From Marisa cornuarietis (taxonomy: Eukaryota; Mollusca; Gastropoda; Architaenioglossa; Ampullariidae), in contig SMMW01000502.1 in NCBI GenBank assembly GCA_004794655.1, forward strand, positions 630,501-694,500: a stretch of DNA of 64,000 nucleotides, in the 5' to 3' direction. A program made the translations under genes and the position numbers. Shown piece after piece: positions 12,740 to 22,729 of this stretch. Below the pieces are notes generated by a model. The model did no database searches, was not told where the DNA came from, and saw only the letters and a program-made list of their open reading frames with translations. How positions within the stretch are numbered: position 1 is the stretch's first letter; each line of letters opens with the position of its first letter.

Positions 12740-15565
12740 CATCCCCGCTGACAATACAGCCTGACTGCACTACTAAATATTCTAGAGGAAGTTTTCTCTC
12801 TAAAGTAGTAGCCGGAGCTCGAGCTCATCAGAACTGTTTTGTGGCAAACAACAGGTAAGGTTCACGCAGAATTCACACAGTTGCTTCTCATTCACTTTCA
12901 CTTCTGTCTGCCCACTCTCTTCTACTCTTTCTCTATCCCTCCTTTCTCTCTCTTTACTTTTTTTCATAACAGCAGTGAACTATGCAGCCTTTGCTGTCGG
13001 TTTTAGTCTCTTCGTGTTTTATGTGCAAGGTTCTTACTTCATTGCATCCTTGAGTTCTCTTCATCTTGATGTCTATTTTATTTATTTTACTCACTTGCTC
13101 TGCCAGGCCGTGTGAAGCTTCTATTTTATTGCCAAATATTTGGACCCGGACTCAACACAGGAAGTTTTTTAGTTAGCGGAGGTGGCTTGAAATATTGTAT
13201 GTGAAGATAAGGTTTCCTTTTCCTTCTTTCTCCCTGTCTTAGCCCAGGCTGTCTGCAAAACAGTTTGGCTGACATTAATTGTTTCATACGAGTCAGTGGG
13301 AGGTTCAGTGCATTTAATCAACACCGACATGTTATTTTGATAAAGCAACAGTGAGCCCAGTGATGAAAGGAGCACAATATTAGCAAAAGCAGCAGTGAGC
13401 CCAGTGATGAAAGGAGCACAATATTAGCACCATCCTTCTTCTTCTTGTACTTGCGACAGGAGATTATGCCAGTAGTTATTGCCCTGTTAAATAAAAATAC
13501 TAATAACACTTTTATCCTGCAACATTACGACCAAAGCAGCTCACACTGTGTTGACCAACAATAATAAAGAAAAACATAAAAACACTGGATGACAATAACG
13601 TGCTATAATATTAAACAGCCACAGAGCTGCGGGATAAAGAAATACCCAGGTAATGAAAGTCAAAGTAAGACATTAGAGCAAGAAAGACATAAAGCTAACA
13701 AGATACTAGTAGAACTCAAACGTGTTCAACCTTAATGGTAAAAAATATTAACCATAATATTTTTACTCATTACTTATGTCTACAAAGCTGATTTTTAATA
13801 TTTTAAACAAAGATGAATCACTGCAATCAGTTGGCGGTTACACACCGTTTAACTACGAACTCATTGAGTGCATCAACATGGCTCATGGTTCACAAGACAA
13901 GTATAAGGACACTAGTTCAGTTTTGTCTGATTCTGTCCGACGATGTCCAGACACTGTCTTCCAGTTAAAGAAATAAGGAAAGATCACTCTCGTCACTTAC
14001 ATACTGTCCACTGGAATCACGGACGTGTATAGGGTGGATTGCTGTCTGTCTGCCGAGACCAACACTGAGCCTCTTGCGAAGTTCTCCGCTGTTAGTCTCG
14101 GCGAGCCTTAACAATGAATGTGAATGAACCGGAAGCTATTTCGTAACCAGCCTCGTTCTGGTAGTTAAACTGAGACGTGACTAAACCGGAAGCTACTTCG
14201 TAACCAGCCTCGTTCTGTGACTTCACTGAAAAAAAATCGTCTGCAAGCAGTCCAGTCATACAAGTCCGTGCTGGGATCATCTCCACACACAAAGGACGCA
14301 GTCATCGCCTCCTCTCGGCGGCTGATAGTCTCAGTCGTTGGACTGAATGGCCGACAATGGCTGGTCCAGTGGCGCTGGAGGATTTAATTATTGTTTTCAC
14401 GAATATGTCAGAGTGTCATCCCCTTCCTCTCAGCGGCTGCAACACTACTCCGGGTATAGATGGCGCTGGCTGGGCGATGCTACCACTGAGGTTAACTCAT
14501 GATATCTTTTCCACTTCTGTACAGGCTCTTCATACAGGGGCATTCCCACCATTACACTGACGTCATTAACGGGGGCCTGTCGCGCATGCGTGAGTTCCCC
14601 CAGTGGACAGCCGTTAGTCCTCACCGTTTCTTTTGACACACGTAACGAAAAGTGTGTTTACATCGTCTAAAGTAAAGTGTGTGATACTGCGAGGTCCTAT
14701 CATCAGTCCATGAGCAGTGCTGAGGTAGTCTGTGAGCTCGTAATGGTGTGACATGTGTTACACTGTAATGTATCAACTCTTCATGTCAAATCTTTGACCG
14801 ACTACCTCGTCAACTACTTTCAGATTCAGATGTACAATTGTGAAGGTCCGCGGGTACACAATGTACACATTATACGACACGACAGACTCATCTGAAAGTT
14901 CACCTGGCAGCGAATGCTGCTGCTAACAGTTGTCTTAATCAGTAAAGTTAGGGATTAGTAAGTGGACTCAATCTCGTGACTAAGCAGTCAGCCACCTACA
15001 GGTCGAGTCCATATCGTTTCCTTGTTGTGCGCTACTCGTGTGGACACAATTTGTCGGTACACAACTTATTTATGTACACAACCTATTTGTACATAATTTA
15101 TATGGACTAATTATAATTATACATAATTTCCTTGTGTAAGCATTTTCTTCACAACTTCCGTCTCTACAGACATCACCTGTTGGTATAAAACTACGGAAAC
15201 TGCAGGGAATACGAGACCAGCTCTGGTCACGTGACTGGGGACTTCTGGCTGCGTATTACTTCCTGAGTTCATGATACACTTCACTCTTCTTTCCGAGTTC
15301 AATGGAGTTTTTTCCTTCCTTCCTTCCTGTTTATTTGTTGTGACTTATACCGATTGTTTACACTTGTGCCGATTGCTTACACGCGGTCTGTTTCAAGGTC
15401 TCTACCAGCTTCACAAGCTGACCCCACACAGACCCCAGAGGTTGGGTGTTGACCACTGAGCGGTGACAGGGAGGCCTCACTATGCTGAGTACTGGTCATT
15501 GAGGGGGAAGGGGCCGGACATCAACTACACACTTTGTGTCGGGCTACGACATGGCAAATGTAACA
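12740..15565. other. Unique DNA with two small direct duplications
   Basis: About 2.8 kb without a recognised gene. A 44-bp direct repeat at about 13343-13430 contains AGTGAGCCCAGTGATGAAAG twice. At 14122-14220 the motif CGTAACCAGCCTCGTTCTG occurs twice, 57 bp apart; a distant relative of its minus-strand form (GAGGAAGGTTACAAAGTTCG) is seen near 43745, so this may be a degenerate interspersed repeat. An open frame of 66 codons at 13776-13976 (plus) has no known motif or splice support. A CpG-richer patch lies around 14280-14600, but no promoter element can be named. Confidence 0.45.
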
Positions 15566-15569
15566 CTCG

Positions 15570-15995
15570 GACTGTCAACATTGGCACACCTTACACTGCT
15601 GACATGTCACGGGCACACCTCACACTTCCTACACGTCAATAGCACACCTCACACTGTCAACATGTCACGGGCACATCTCACACTTCCTGCATGTCATTGG
15701 CACATCTTACACTGCCGACATGTCACGGGCACACCTCACACTTCCTGCATGTCATTGGCACACCTTACACTGCCGACATGTCACGGGCACACCTTATACT
15801 TCCTGCATGTCATTGGCACACCTTACACTGCCGACATCTCAATTACACACCTCACACTTCCTACACGTCAACAGCACACCTCACACTGTCCACATGTCAC
15901 CAGCACACCTTACACTGCCGACATGTCAATTACACACCTCAGACTACCCACATGCAACTGGCACACCTTACATCGTTCACATGTCACTGGCACTT
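15570..15995. repeat. Minisatellite of about 30/60-bp units
   Basis: Units combine CACACCTTACACTGCCGACA and ATGTCATTGGCACACC, arranged in pairs. The word ATGTCA(C/T)TGGCAC is shared with the 40-bp array that follows, so the two arrays appear related. It lies just beyond the 3' end of the nuclease-helicase gene. Confidence 0.9.
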
Positions 15996-16140
15996 TTGTC
16001 TTTAACAGGAAAGGTGTGACATGTCTCTGACACTTTTGTCTTTAACAGGAAAGGTGTGACATGTCTCTGACACTTTTGTCTTTAACAGGAAAGGTGTGAT
16101 ATGTCTCTGACACTCCTTGTCTTCAAGAGGAGACAACGAC
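15981..16140. repeat. 40-bp repeat whose last copy contains the stop codon of the helicase gene
   Basis: Three near-identical 40-bp units start at 15981, 16021 and 16061 (core CTTTTGTCTTTAACAGG). A fourth, diverged unit at 16101-16140 aligns over most of its left part (ATGTCTCTGACACT...TTGTCTT) and covers the last codons and stop of the minus-strand gene at 16123-16125. The array therefore looks as if it was copied outward from the gene's 3' end. Confidence 0.75.
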
Positions 16141-16439
16141 GAGCTGTGACGTGCACCTGGACATGAGATGAAGACGGTCGTCATAGGGATCATCGATGTT
16201 GACGAGACAGACGACGATTTTTCTTTCCAGGCCGTGGACGCGGCTGCCGTGGGCCACCCATATGACGTCACTACGGCCCGTAGCCAAGTCCTCCGTGTCG
16301 TTGTCTGTGAAAACCTTGACGGGAACATGTGACTTGCGTAGCCCTATCACCAGCCCCGACATGTTGTTGACGTTGTGTGTTCCCACCACCAGCACATCCC
16401 TGTACCTCAATGTCAGCGGCTCCGCCTCCCCTCCTGTCA
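16123..16439 (-). CDS. Nuclease-helicase gene, last exon (helicase motifs V-VI)
   Basis: This exon encodes residues 582-686 of the assembled protein (numbered from the first codon of the 31354 exon) and ends in TGA. It holds the C-terminal RecA-like core of a superfamily-1 helicase: VAHGSRVHGLERKIVVCL (about 643-660) resembles motif V, and LMSRCTSQLVVV (673-684) resembles motif VI, with R676 as the likely arginine finger. The acceptor is TTCTTGTCAG, and entry in phase 1 matches the phase-1 exit of the preceding exon. The protein stops nine residues after motif VI, so it has little C-terminal extension. The stop lies inside a unit-like copy of the adjacent 40-bp repeat. Confidence 0.82.
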
Positions 16440-16576
16440 CTGACAAGAAACACAGAGCTACACTTGTGTACAACACAGAGACAAACAGCCTCAAGATTTG
16501 ACTTGTGTACAACACAGAGACTAAAAATTACAGAGCTAGATTTGTTTTACAGCACGAAGACTATTGCGTGCTCACA

Positions 16577-16995
16577 CACAGACACATCACACACACACAC
16601 ACACACACACATGCTACAGACACAACACACTACATACACTCATACACACACTACGCACACACTATGCACACGCTACACACGCTCAAACACTACACACACT
16701 ACAGACACTGCACACGCTCACACACACTACACACACTCACACACACCACACATACACACACACTCTCGAACACAATATACACACACTACATACAGACACA
16801 CTACACATTCACACTCACATACACTACACACACTCACACACACTAGCACACACTACACACGCACTATACACACTACACACACTACACACACTCACACACA
16901 CTCCACACACACTACACACACTCACACACACTCTACACACACTCACACACACTCACACACACACTACACACACTCACTCACACACACACTCCCTT
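16577..16995. repeat. CA/CTACA simple repeat in an intron
   Basis: Irregular copies of CACACACTACACACACT and CTCACACACA fill most of the 672-bp intron between the exons at 16439 and 17112. Its Thr/His open frames on the plus strand are artefacts. Confidence 0.93.
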
Positions 16996-17111
16996 TGCTC
17001 AATGGACATTCCTGTTTCCCAGACTGGCTCTCAAACTAATTACGAGGGATTGTTAACAGCTTGCTAATGACGGAGAAAGCGAACTACACTAAGTAAGGCA
17101 GGTACCCTGAC

Positions 17112-17467
17112 CTCCAACACCCAGGGTGCTCAGGAAATGAGCCAGCTCTTGCCCACATTGCTCACAGTTGGACGCAGGCTCGTGCATGTTGTGACCTGCA
17201 CCTTTGTGGTGTCGGACGGTGACCGGAGGGCCGTCAGTGGTGTCCGGTACACCCCGCCTGGTGTAGGCCTTCACCTGCCTGCTGACCCTCATGTCTGTGT
17301 CCTTCTCTACCTGCCTGGCCACGGCCGGCGGAAAGCGCAGAGGTCTGGTTAGGTATTCTACTGGCCAGTCGGCAGGTGCGTGTCCATGGTAACAGCTTGC
17401 AGCCCAGAGACGGAGAGAAGGAACTCGTGTGAGCAGCACCGTACAGAACAACTGGAAGTGTTCGCAC
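17112..17467 (-). CDS. Nuclease-helicase gene, internal exon (between helicase motifs II and V)
   Basis: The exon encodes residues 463-582. It opens with CEHFQLFCTVLLTRVPSLRL just after Walker B, where a superfamily-1 helicase has its motif III strand. VEYLTRPLRFPPAVARQV (about 499-516) follows. A CEQCGQELAHFL segment near its end has a CxxC pair. The acceptor is CATCTGTGTGGCAG, and the single first base completes the Lys codon begun in the previous exon (phase 2). Exit is in phase 1 at GGAG/GTCAGG; a second possible donor (AGG/GTACCT) lies a few bases on. The frame is open throughout and codon use is coding-like. Confidence 0.8.
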
Positions 17468-17599
17468 CTGCCACACAGATGAGAGGATAGCACTTACAGT
17501 GTGGAGACACGGCGGCCATGTTACTTTCCTGTCAAGTACTGTGAGCTGAGAGACAGAGACAAGATAGCTGAGACTAAGCACATGCAAAATGACACGACT

Positions 17600-18283
17600 A
17601 AAGTTTCCACTCAACCTGTTCTCTCACCTGTCATCAGAGTTAGTCTACCAGTCAACCTGTTCTCTCACCTGTCATCAGAGTTAGTCTACCAGTCAACCTG
17701 TACTCTCACTTGTCATCAGAGTTAGTCTACCAGTCAACCTGTACTCTCACTTGTCATCAGAGTTAGTCTACCAGTCAACCTGTTCTCTCACCTGTCATCA
17801 GAGTTAGTCTACCAGTCAACCTGTACTCTCACCTGTCATCAGAGTTAGTCTACCAGTCAACCTGTACTCTCACTTGTCATCAGAGTTAGTCTACCAGTCA
17901 ACCTGTTCTCTCACCTGTCATCAGAGTTATTCTACCAGTCAACCTGTACTCTCACTTGTCATCAGAGTTAGTCTACCAGTCAACCTGTTCTCTCACCTGT
18001 CATCAGAGTTAGTTTACCAGTCAACCTGTTCTCTCACCTGTCATCAGAGTTAGTCTACCAGTCAACCTGTTCTCTCACCTGTCATCAGAGTTAGTTCTCC
18101 AGTCAACCTGTTCTCTCACTTGTCATCAGAGTTAGTTTACCAGTCAACCTGTTTTCTCACCTGTCATCAGAGTTAGTTTACCAGTCAACCTGTACTCTCA
18201 CTTGTCATCAGTTCTAGTCCACCAGTCAACCTGTTCTCTCACTTGTCATCAGAGTTAGTCTACCAGTCAACCTGTTCTCTCAC
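17600..18283. repeat. 41-bp intronic minisatellite carrying a copied splice donor
   Basis: About 16 copies of a 41-bp unit. On the minus strand each reads CTGATGACAGGTGAGAGAAC or the same with AAGTGAGAG, which is the end of the upstream exon plus its donor. The array occupies most of the 816-bp intron and ends exactly at the exon. Some copies (ACAG/GTGAGA) match the donor consensus better than the real one (ACAA/GTGAGA). Confidence 0.93.
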
Positions 18284-18763
18284 TTGTCATCAGGTCCAGC
18301 CTCATCAATGATGACGTGTAGAGGCCCTGCACCCGCCGCCTGCACCAAGTCCTCGACGGCCTCCTTGACGAGGGCCTCCGTCTGAAAGTCGTACTGAAGC
18401 AAATGCACCTGACCAGGTGGAACAGGATCTGATGGCAGTGACGTCACTGTCTGTTGCAGCAGGTGACACAGCATGTTGCAGGCTGCACGACTCTCTCTGC
18501 AGGTACTGACGATGCGGGTGTCGCTGCCCCGTCGTACCCATTCCATCGCCATCAACAGCAACACCACGCTCTTACCTGTGCCGGGAGGGCCGGCTAGGAA
18601 GAGCGTGGAGGGCGCGGTATTTAGTAGAGCAACTTGCTCCGGGAACAGCGCCATCTGAGCATAACATTGACCTGTGAACCACACGGCCTGACCCAGGGTC
18701 TTGACACTCAGACGAGGCGGAGATGTGCAGGGTACAGTCACTGTTGTCGCCGGACCACAGAAT
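18284..18763 (-). CDS. Nuclease-helicase gene, ATPase exon (Walker A and B)
   Basis: The exon encodes residues 303-463. A Q-motif-like QMALFPEQVALLN (about 339-351) precedes Walker A GPPGTGKS (361-368), followed by VVLLLMAMEW, a Ia-like region (RIVSTCRESRA, 386-396) and Walker B HVIIDEAG (452-459). This order is that of a superfamily-1 P-loop helicase that binds and hydrolyses ATP to move on nucleic acid. The chosen acceptor (TTTGTCTGGCATCAG) supplies one base that completes an Arg codon begun in the exon at 21488 (phase 2), and exit is phase 2 as well. The donor AA/GTGAGA is followed at once by an in-frame TGA if unspliced. Which superfamily-1 subfamily it belongs to cannot be decided by eye; UvrD/Rep-like and Schlafen-type (DUF2075) are both possible. 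Confidence 0.87.
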
Positions 18764-18896
18764 CTGATGCCAGACAAACACCAAACGATTCTTGATTTTA
18801 TCTGCCGGTCCGTGAAATATTTTACTTTCATGTCCTCCCCAAACATTTGTCAACTACCTTTATTGTCAACATGTCAAACATATCATAATCTGACAT

Positions 18897-20238
18897 GTCA
18901 CTGTCACGAACCGGCTGGTTCAAGGCCAGAGCAAAATGGTCGAGTTCTAAATTTAAGTAAAAGTAGGACCTTCAGCAATACTAAGCGGTGAGGGAACAAT
19001 AGAGTTAAGTGTGTTTTTACAACCCAGGGCCGACCGCCAGTATCAGTAGGGCCTGGGAACTGGCCGGTTAGGCAAGAACGGACCCGAGTATCGCCTAGGG
19101 GGGTAGACCGCTAATTGAGGGCCCAGCGCACCTAGCCCGGACAATGGCGGTTGTTTTCCTTGCAGTAGACGGGCCGTCTGTGACGAGCGAAGAAGGCAGA
19201 CGATGGGGCGCGGTAAAGTGGTTATTAGGCAAGGGTTATGATAGGTTATGTAGTGACCAGCGAGAGTGTATGGCAGACCACGTGGGTAACCTGCAGACCG
19301 ATGCACGATTGGCTAGTAAAGAAGCGCGTGTGTCGCGAGGAAATGCGAGAGTGCAAGAGCCAATGGGAAGCCTCTGACACACCTGACCACGTGGACGCTG
19401 AGAAAAGACAAGGGAAGTGGCTTTTTCGCTCCAACCCTCGAAGGAGGTAGATGTGTGTACCGCCAGGTGGGTGCCGGGTACAAGAGATCGGCGTTGGTCC
19501 ATCTCTATCTACAGTGGCCTGTATTTCCACCAGCTAGTACCACTCGGGTCTAGTGGTGTGATAATAAGGTCACGAAGACAGCCTGACAGGGAGAGGAAGA
19601 ACGCCCGCTCTGAGTCGAGAGCGTATGCAGCCGCGTGAGTGAAGGCGACGGGTCTCAAGAGACGGAACTACACCTGTCGTACGTTCCAGAGGTCTGGGGA
19701 CAGGGTTCCCGGGGAATCAGGCCAAAGAGGCAGCCAGAGCCACGGCGGAAGAGGGCGACACAAGTCGTCAAGAATACAGCGTGTGTTCAGTGGACCATCC
19801 CAGTGTGAAGGGCTGAAGCAGTTCAAGAAGTGGTTTCAAGGACTGGTGGTCAGAGAACGGACTACGGGTCCGTGTCGTATGTATTTTAAGTGTAAACATC
19901 TGATGTTGTTTGTGTATGAGCGGGAGTAACAACTCTCAACAGATCTTTGTACCTATATGGAATGTCACTATATTATCCTATGATCTTTTAGTGTGCTCAA
20001 TCTGATTTTACTTTGTGTGTAATTATAATTTTATATGTTTTCCAACCTTGTCTGTTGGTTGTGTGTGCACACGTGGGAAAACGTAGTTGTAATACGTAAG
20101 CGTGTGGAAGGTGCGAACCACGGGTGATTTGGAGTGAGGGGCTTACAGTGGGTACAGCGAGCCAGCAGAGAGTCCCATCCCCCTCGGGCTGGTTAGCCCA
20201 GATCCTCTTATCCGTGGTAATTAATTCGTCACAGTCAC
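18897..20238. mobile_element. Solo LTR, 1332 bp, with 5-bp target-site duplication
   Basis: The element runs from TGTCACGAA (18902) to TTCGTCACA (20233), giving TG...CA ends that are near-perfect inverted repeats. It is flanked by GTCAC on both sides (18897-18901 and 20234-20238), the 5-bp duplication typical of LTR-retrotransposon integration. There is no internal gag or pol region, so it is a solo LTR left by recombination. A TATA-like AATTTTATATG lies near 20028. The length is large for an LTR, in the range of some Gypsy-type elements, but the superfamily is inferred. It sits in the intron between the exons at 21488 and 18763. The open frames inside show no known domain. Confidence 0.82.
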
Positions 20239-20309
20239 AAAGACGTTCTTAATGTCATCTCATCGGTGGTGCCAGTGAAGAAAGCTATTTACATGGCTGC
20301 TACAAAACT

Positions 20310-20960
20310 TTCCCTCAGTCTGTCTACGGCTGTCTATAGCAGTCTACAGCAGTTTGTCTACAGCAGTCTACAGTAGTCTCTCTACAGCAGTCTCTCTACT
20401 GCTATCTACAGTAGTTTGTCTACACCAGTGTCAGTAATCTCTACAAATCAATTCAAGTAGTTTGTCTACAGCAGTGACAGCAGTCTACAGTAGTTTGTCT
20501 ACACCAGTCTATGGTAGTTTGTCTACAGTAGTCTACAGTAGTTTGTCTCTAGCAGTCAATAGTAGTTTGTCTACACCAGTCTACAGTAGTTTGTCTACAG
20601 CAGTCCACAGCAGTTTGTCCACACCAGTCTACAGCAGTCTACAGTAGTTTGTCTACAGTAGTCTCTCTACAGCAGTCTACAGCAGTTTGTCTAGAGTAGT
20701 CTCTCTACAGCAGTCTACAGCAGTTTGTCTACAGTAGTCTCTCTACAGCAGTCTACAGCAGTCTGTTCGAGCAGTATGTCTACAGCAGTCTGTTCGAGCA
20801 GTCTGTCTATAGCAGTCTGTCTACAGCAGTCTGTTCGAGCAGTCTGTCTATAGCAGTCTGTCTACAGCAGTCTGTTCAAGCAGTTTATCTACAGCAGTCT
20901 GTCTACAGCAGTCTGTTCAAGCAGTTTGTCTATAGCAATCTACATCAGTCTCTCTATTGC
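20310..20960. repeat. Minisatellite built on TCTACAGCAGT words
   Basis: Irregular units of about 11 to 25 bp with cores TCTACAGCAGTCTGT and CTACAGTAGTTTGTC. Immediately beyond it (about 20985-21115) a CACTCAGGTAGTC...TATCTCACATAG motif occurs two to three times in diverged form. Both are intronic relative to the minus-strand gene. Confidence 0.9.
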
Positions 20961-21254
20961 GGCGTGGAGAGTAGTGGGCTGCATCACTCAGGTAGTCTTG
21001 TATCTCACATAGCCTCGCATATAGCCGCGGATTAGGCCACTCAGGTAGTCCTGTATGTATCTCACATAGTCTACCATAGATAGTCACTCAGGTAGACTGG
21101 TATCACCATAGGTCTATAGCTGAGCGACACCTTTGCTTAGAGAAATAAGGTAACTGTGTATACAGTGGGCCCCGTGCCTCTCACAAAGTTCTGGACTCTC
21201 AGACTCTCTCCACTCCATGTCTTTAACTTCACTCTTCCTTCTGTGCTCTTCTCT

Positions 21255-21355
21255 CGCTTTAAACAAACCCGCCCTCACAAAAACAACCCCACCCTCACAA
21301 AAACAAACCCGCCCTCACAAAAACAACCCCACCCTCACAAAAACAAACCCTCACA
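21255..21355. repeat. Short tandem repeat, about 19 bp unit
   Basis: Five copies of CCCTCACAAAAACAAACC or close variants. No coding meaning. Confidence 0.92.
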
Positions 21356-21487
21356 AGAGGCAGCCATGTCTCAAACCCCTTCCCGGCGCCGGTCACTTTC
21401 CGGTTCTGGGACGACGTGTGCCGTTACCTTTAGTCGTCACAAAAGAAGACAGTCGGTAAAATTTCATCACTGAATTATTTCACTTAC

Positions 21488-21693
21488 CTGGCCACCAGAG
21501 TTTTGTACACCTCATCAGTCATCAGACTGTCGGGTCCAGCCCCAGCCACACGTCGCTGCCACCAGTTGCCGAGTTCACTCAGCACGTGACTACTGACGTC
21601 CCACGGGGTCATGGGGTCAGACACGTGATCAGAGCACAGACAGAGACTAGAAATGGCGCCAGGATCTGTTGTTCCCACACACTTACTCAGCTT
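21488..21693 (-). CDS. Nuclease-helicase gene, linker exon
   Basis: The exon encodes residues 235-303, between the nuclease-like domain and the ATPase. It has a clear acceptor (GTTGTTTGTAG) and a consensus donor (CCAG/GTAAGT). It enters in phase 0, matching the phase-0 exit of the 30653 exon, and leaves in phase 2, matching the ATPase exon. The peptide includes KLSKCVGTTDPGAISSLCL, then WDVSSHVLSELGNWWQRRV, and ends with a Met-Thr-Asp-Glu segment rich in helix formers. I recognise no separate domain; it is probably a structured linker or part of the helicase N-terminal lobe. Confidence 0.82.
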
Positions 21694-21799
21694 CTACAAA
21701 CAACAAAACACACAATTTTGTGATTTAAAGGCTCACGATCTCGGAAAGAACTAAGAATAGAACAGCAAACATCAGAAACATTTCTTACAGAGAAATGCT

Positions 21800-22450
21800 G
21801 CACATCAAGTAATGAAGTAACATTTGGTACAGAGCAAGTAACACACTAATTAACATTTGGTACAAAGCAAGTAATACACTAATTAACATTTGGTACACAG
21901 CAAGTAACACACTAATTAACATTTAGTACAGAGCAAGTAACACACTAATTAACATTTAGTACAGAGCATGTAACACTAATTAACATTTGGTACACAGCAA
22001 GTAACACACTAATTAACATTTGGTACAGAGCAAGAAACACACTAATTAACATTTAGTACAGAGCAAGTAACACACTAATTAACATTTGGTACAAAGCAGG
22101 TAATACACTAATTAACATTTGGTACACAGCAAGTAACACACTAATTAACATTTAGTACAGAGCAAGTAACACACTAATTAACATTTAGTACAGAGCATGT
22201 AACACTAATTAACATTTGGTACACAGCAAGTAACACACTAATTAACATTTGGTACAGAGCAAGAAACACACTAATTAACATTTAGTACAGAGCAAGTAAC
22301 ACACTAATTAACATTTGGTACAGAGCAAGAAACACACTAATTAACATTTAGTGCAGAGCAAGTAACACACTAATTAACATTTGGTACAGAGCAAGTAACA
22401 CACTAATTAACATTTGGTACAGAGCAAGTAACACACTAATTAACATTTAG
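21800..22450. repeat. 33-bp intronic minisatellite
   Basis: About 20 copies of a 33-bp unit with ACACACTAATTAACATTTGG and TACAGAGCAAGTA. A five-unit block including the short TAACACTAATT variant occurs twice (about 21960 and 22200), showing block duplication. Confidence 0.95.
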
Positions 22451-22729
22451 TAGAGTTACAGAAACTGAAGGCACTAAGTTTGCTATCCTGGTGATATTCT
22501 GTGTCACATGGTGCATAAATAACTTTAAGGTTATATGATGTGTGACGTAATGTATAAAAATACTTTGTGACTTTTCAAGACTAAAGCTGACTACGGTCAT
22601 CAAAGTGTTAATCTGTTCACCAACTGCACTTTGTGTCCTGACCTCACAGCCACTCACATAGGAGCAAGTAGGTGTGACATGACTCGTGTAATACAATGAC
22701 ACCAGGAGCTACAGACCACAGTTACAATA
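22451..22729. other. Unique intronic DNA
   Basis: About 280 bp with no exon, RNA or mobile-element signal that I can support. Confidence 0.6.

Noticed and set aside
19144..19929. Several 60-96 codon frames as genes
   Set aside because: They lie within the solo LTR and show no conserved domain.
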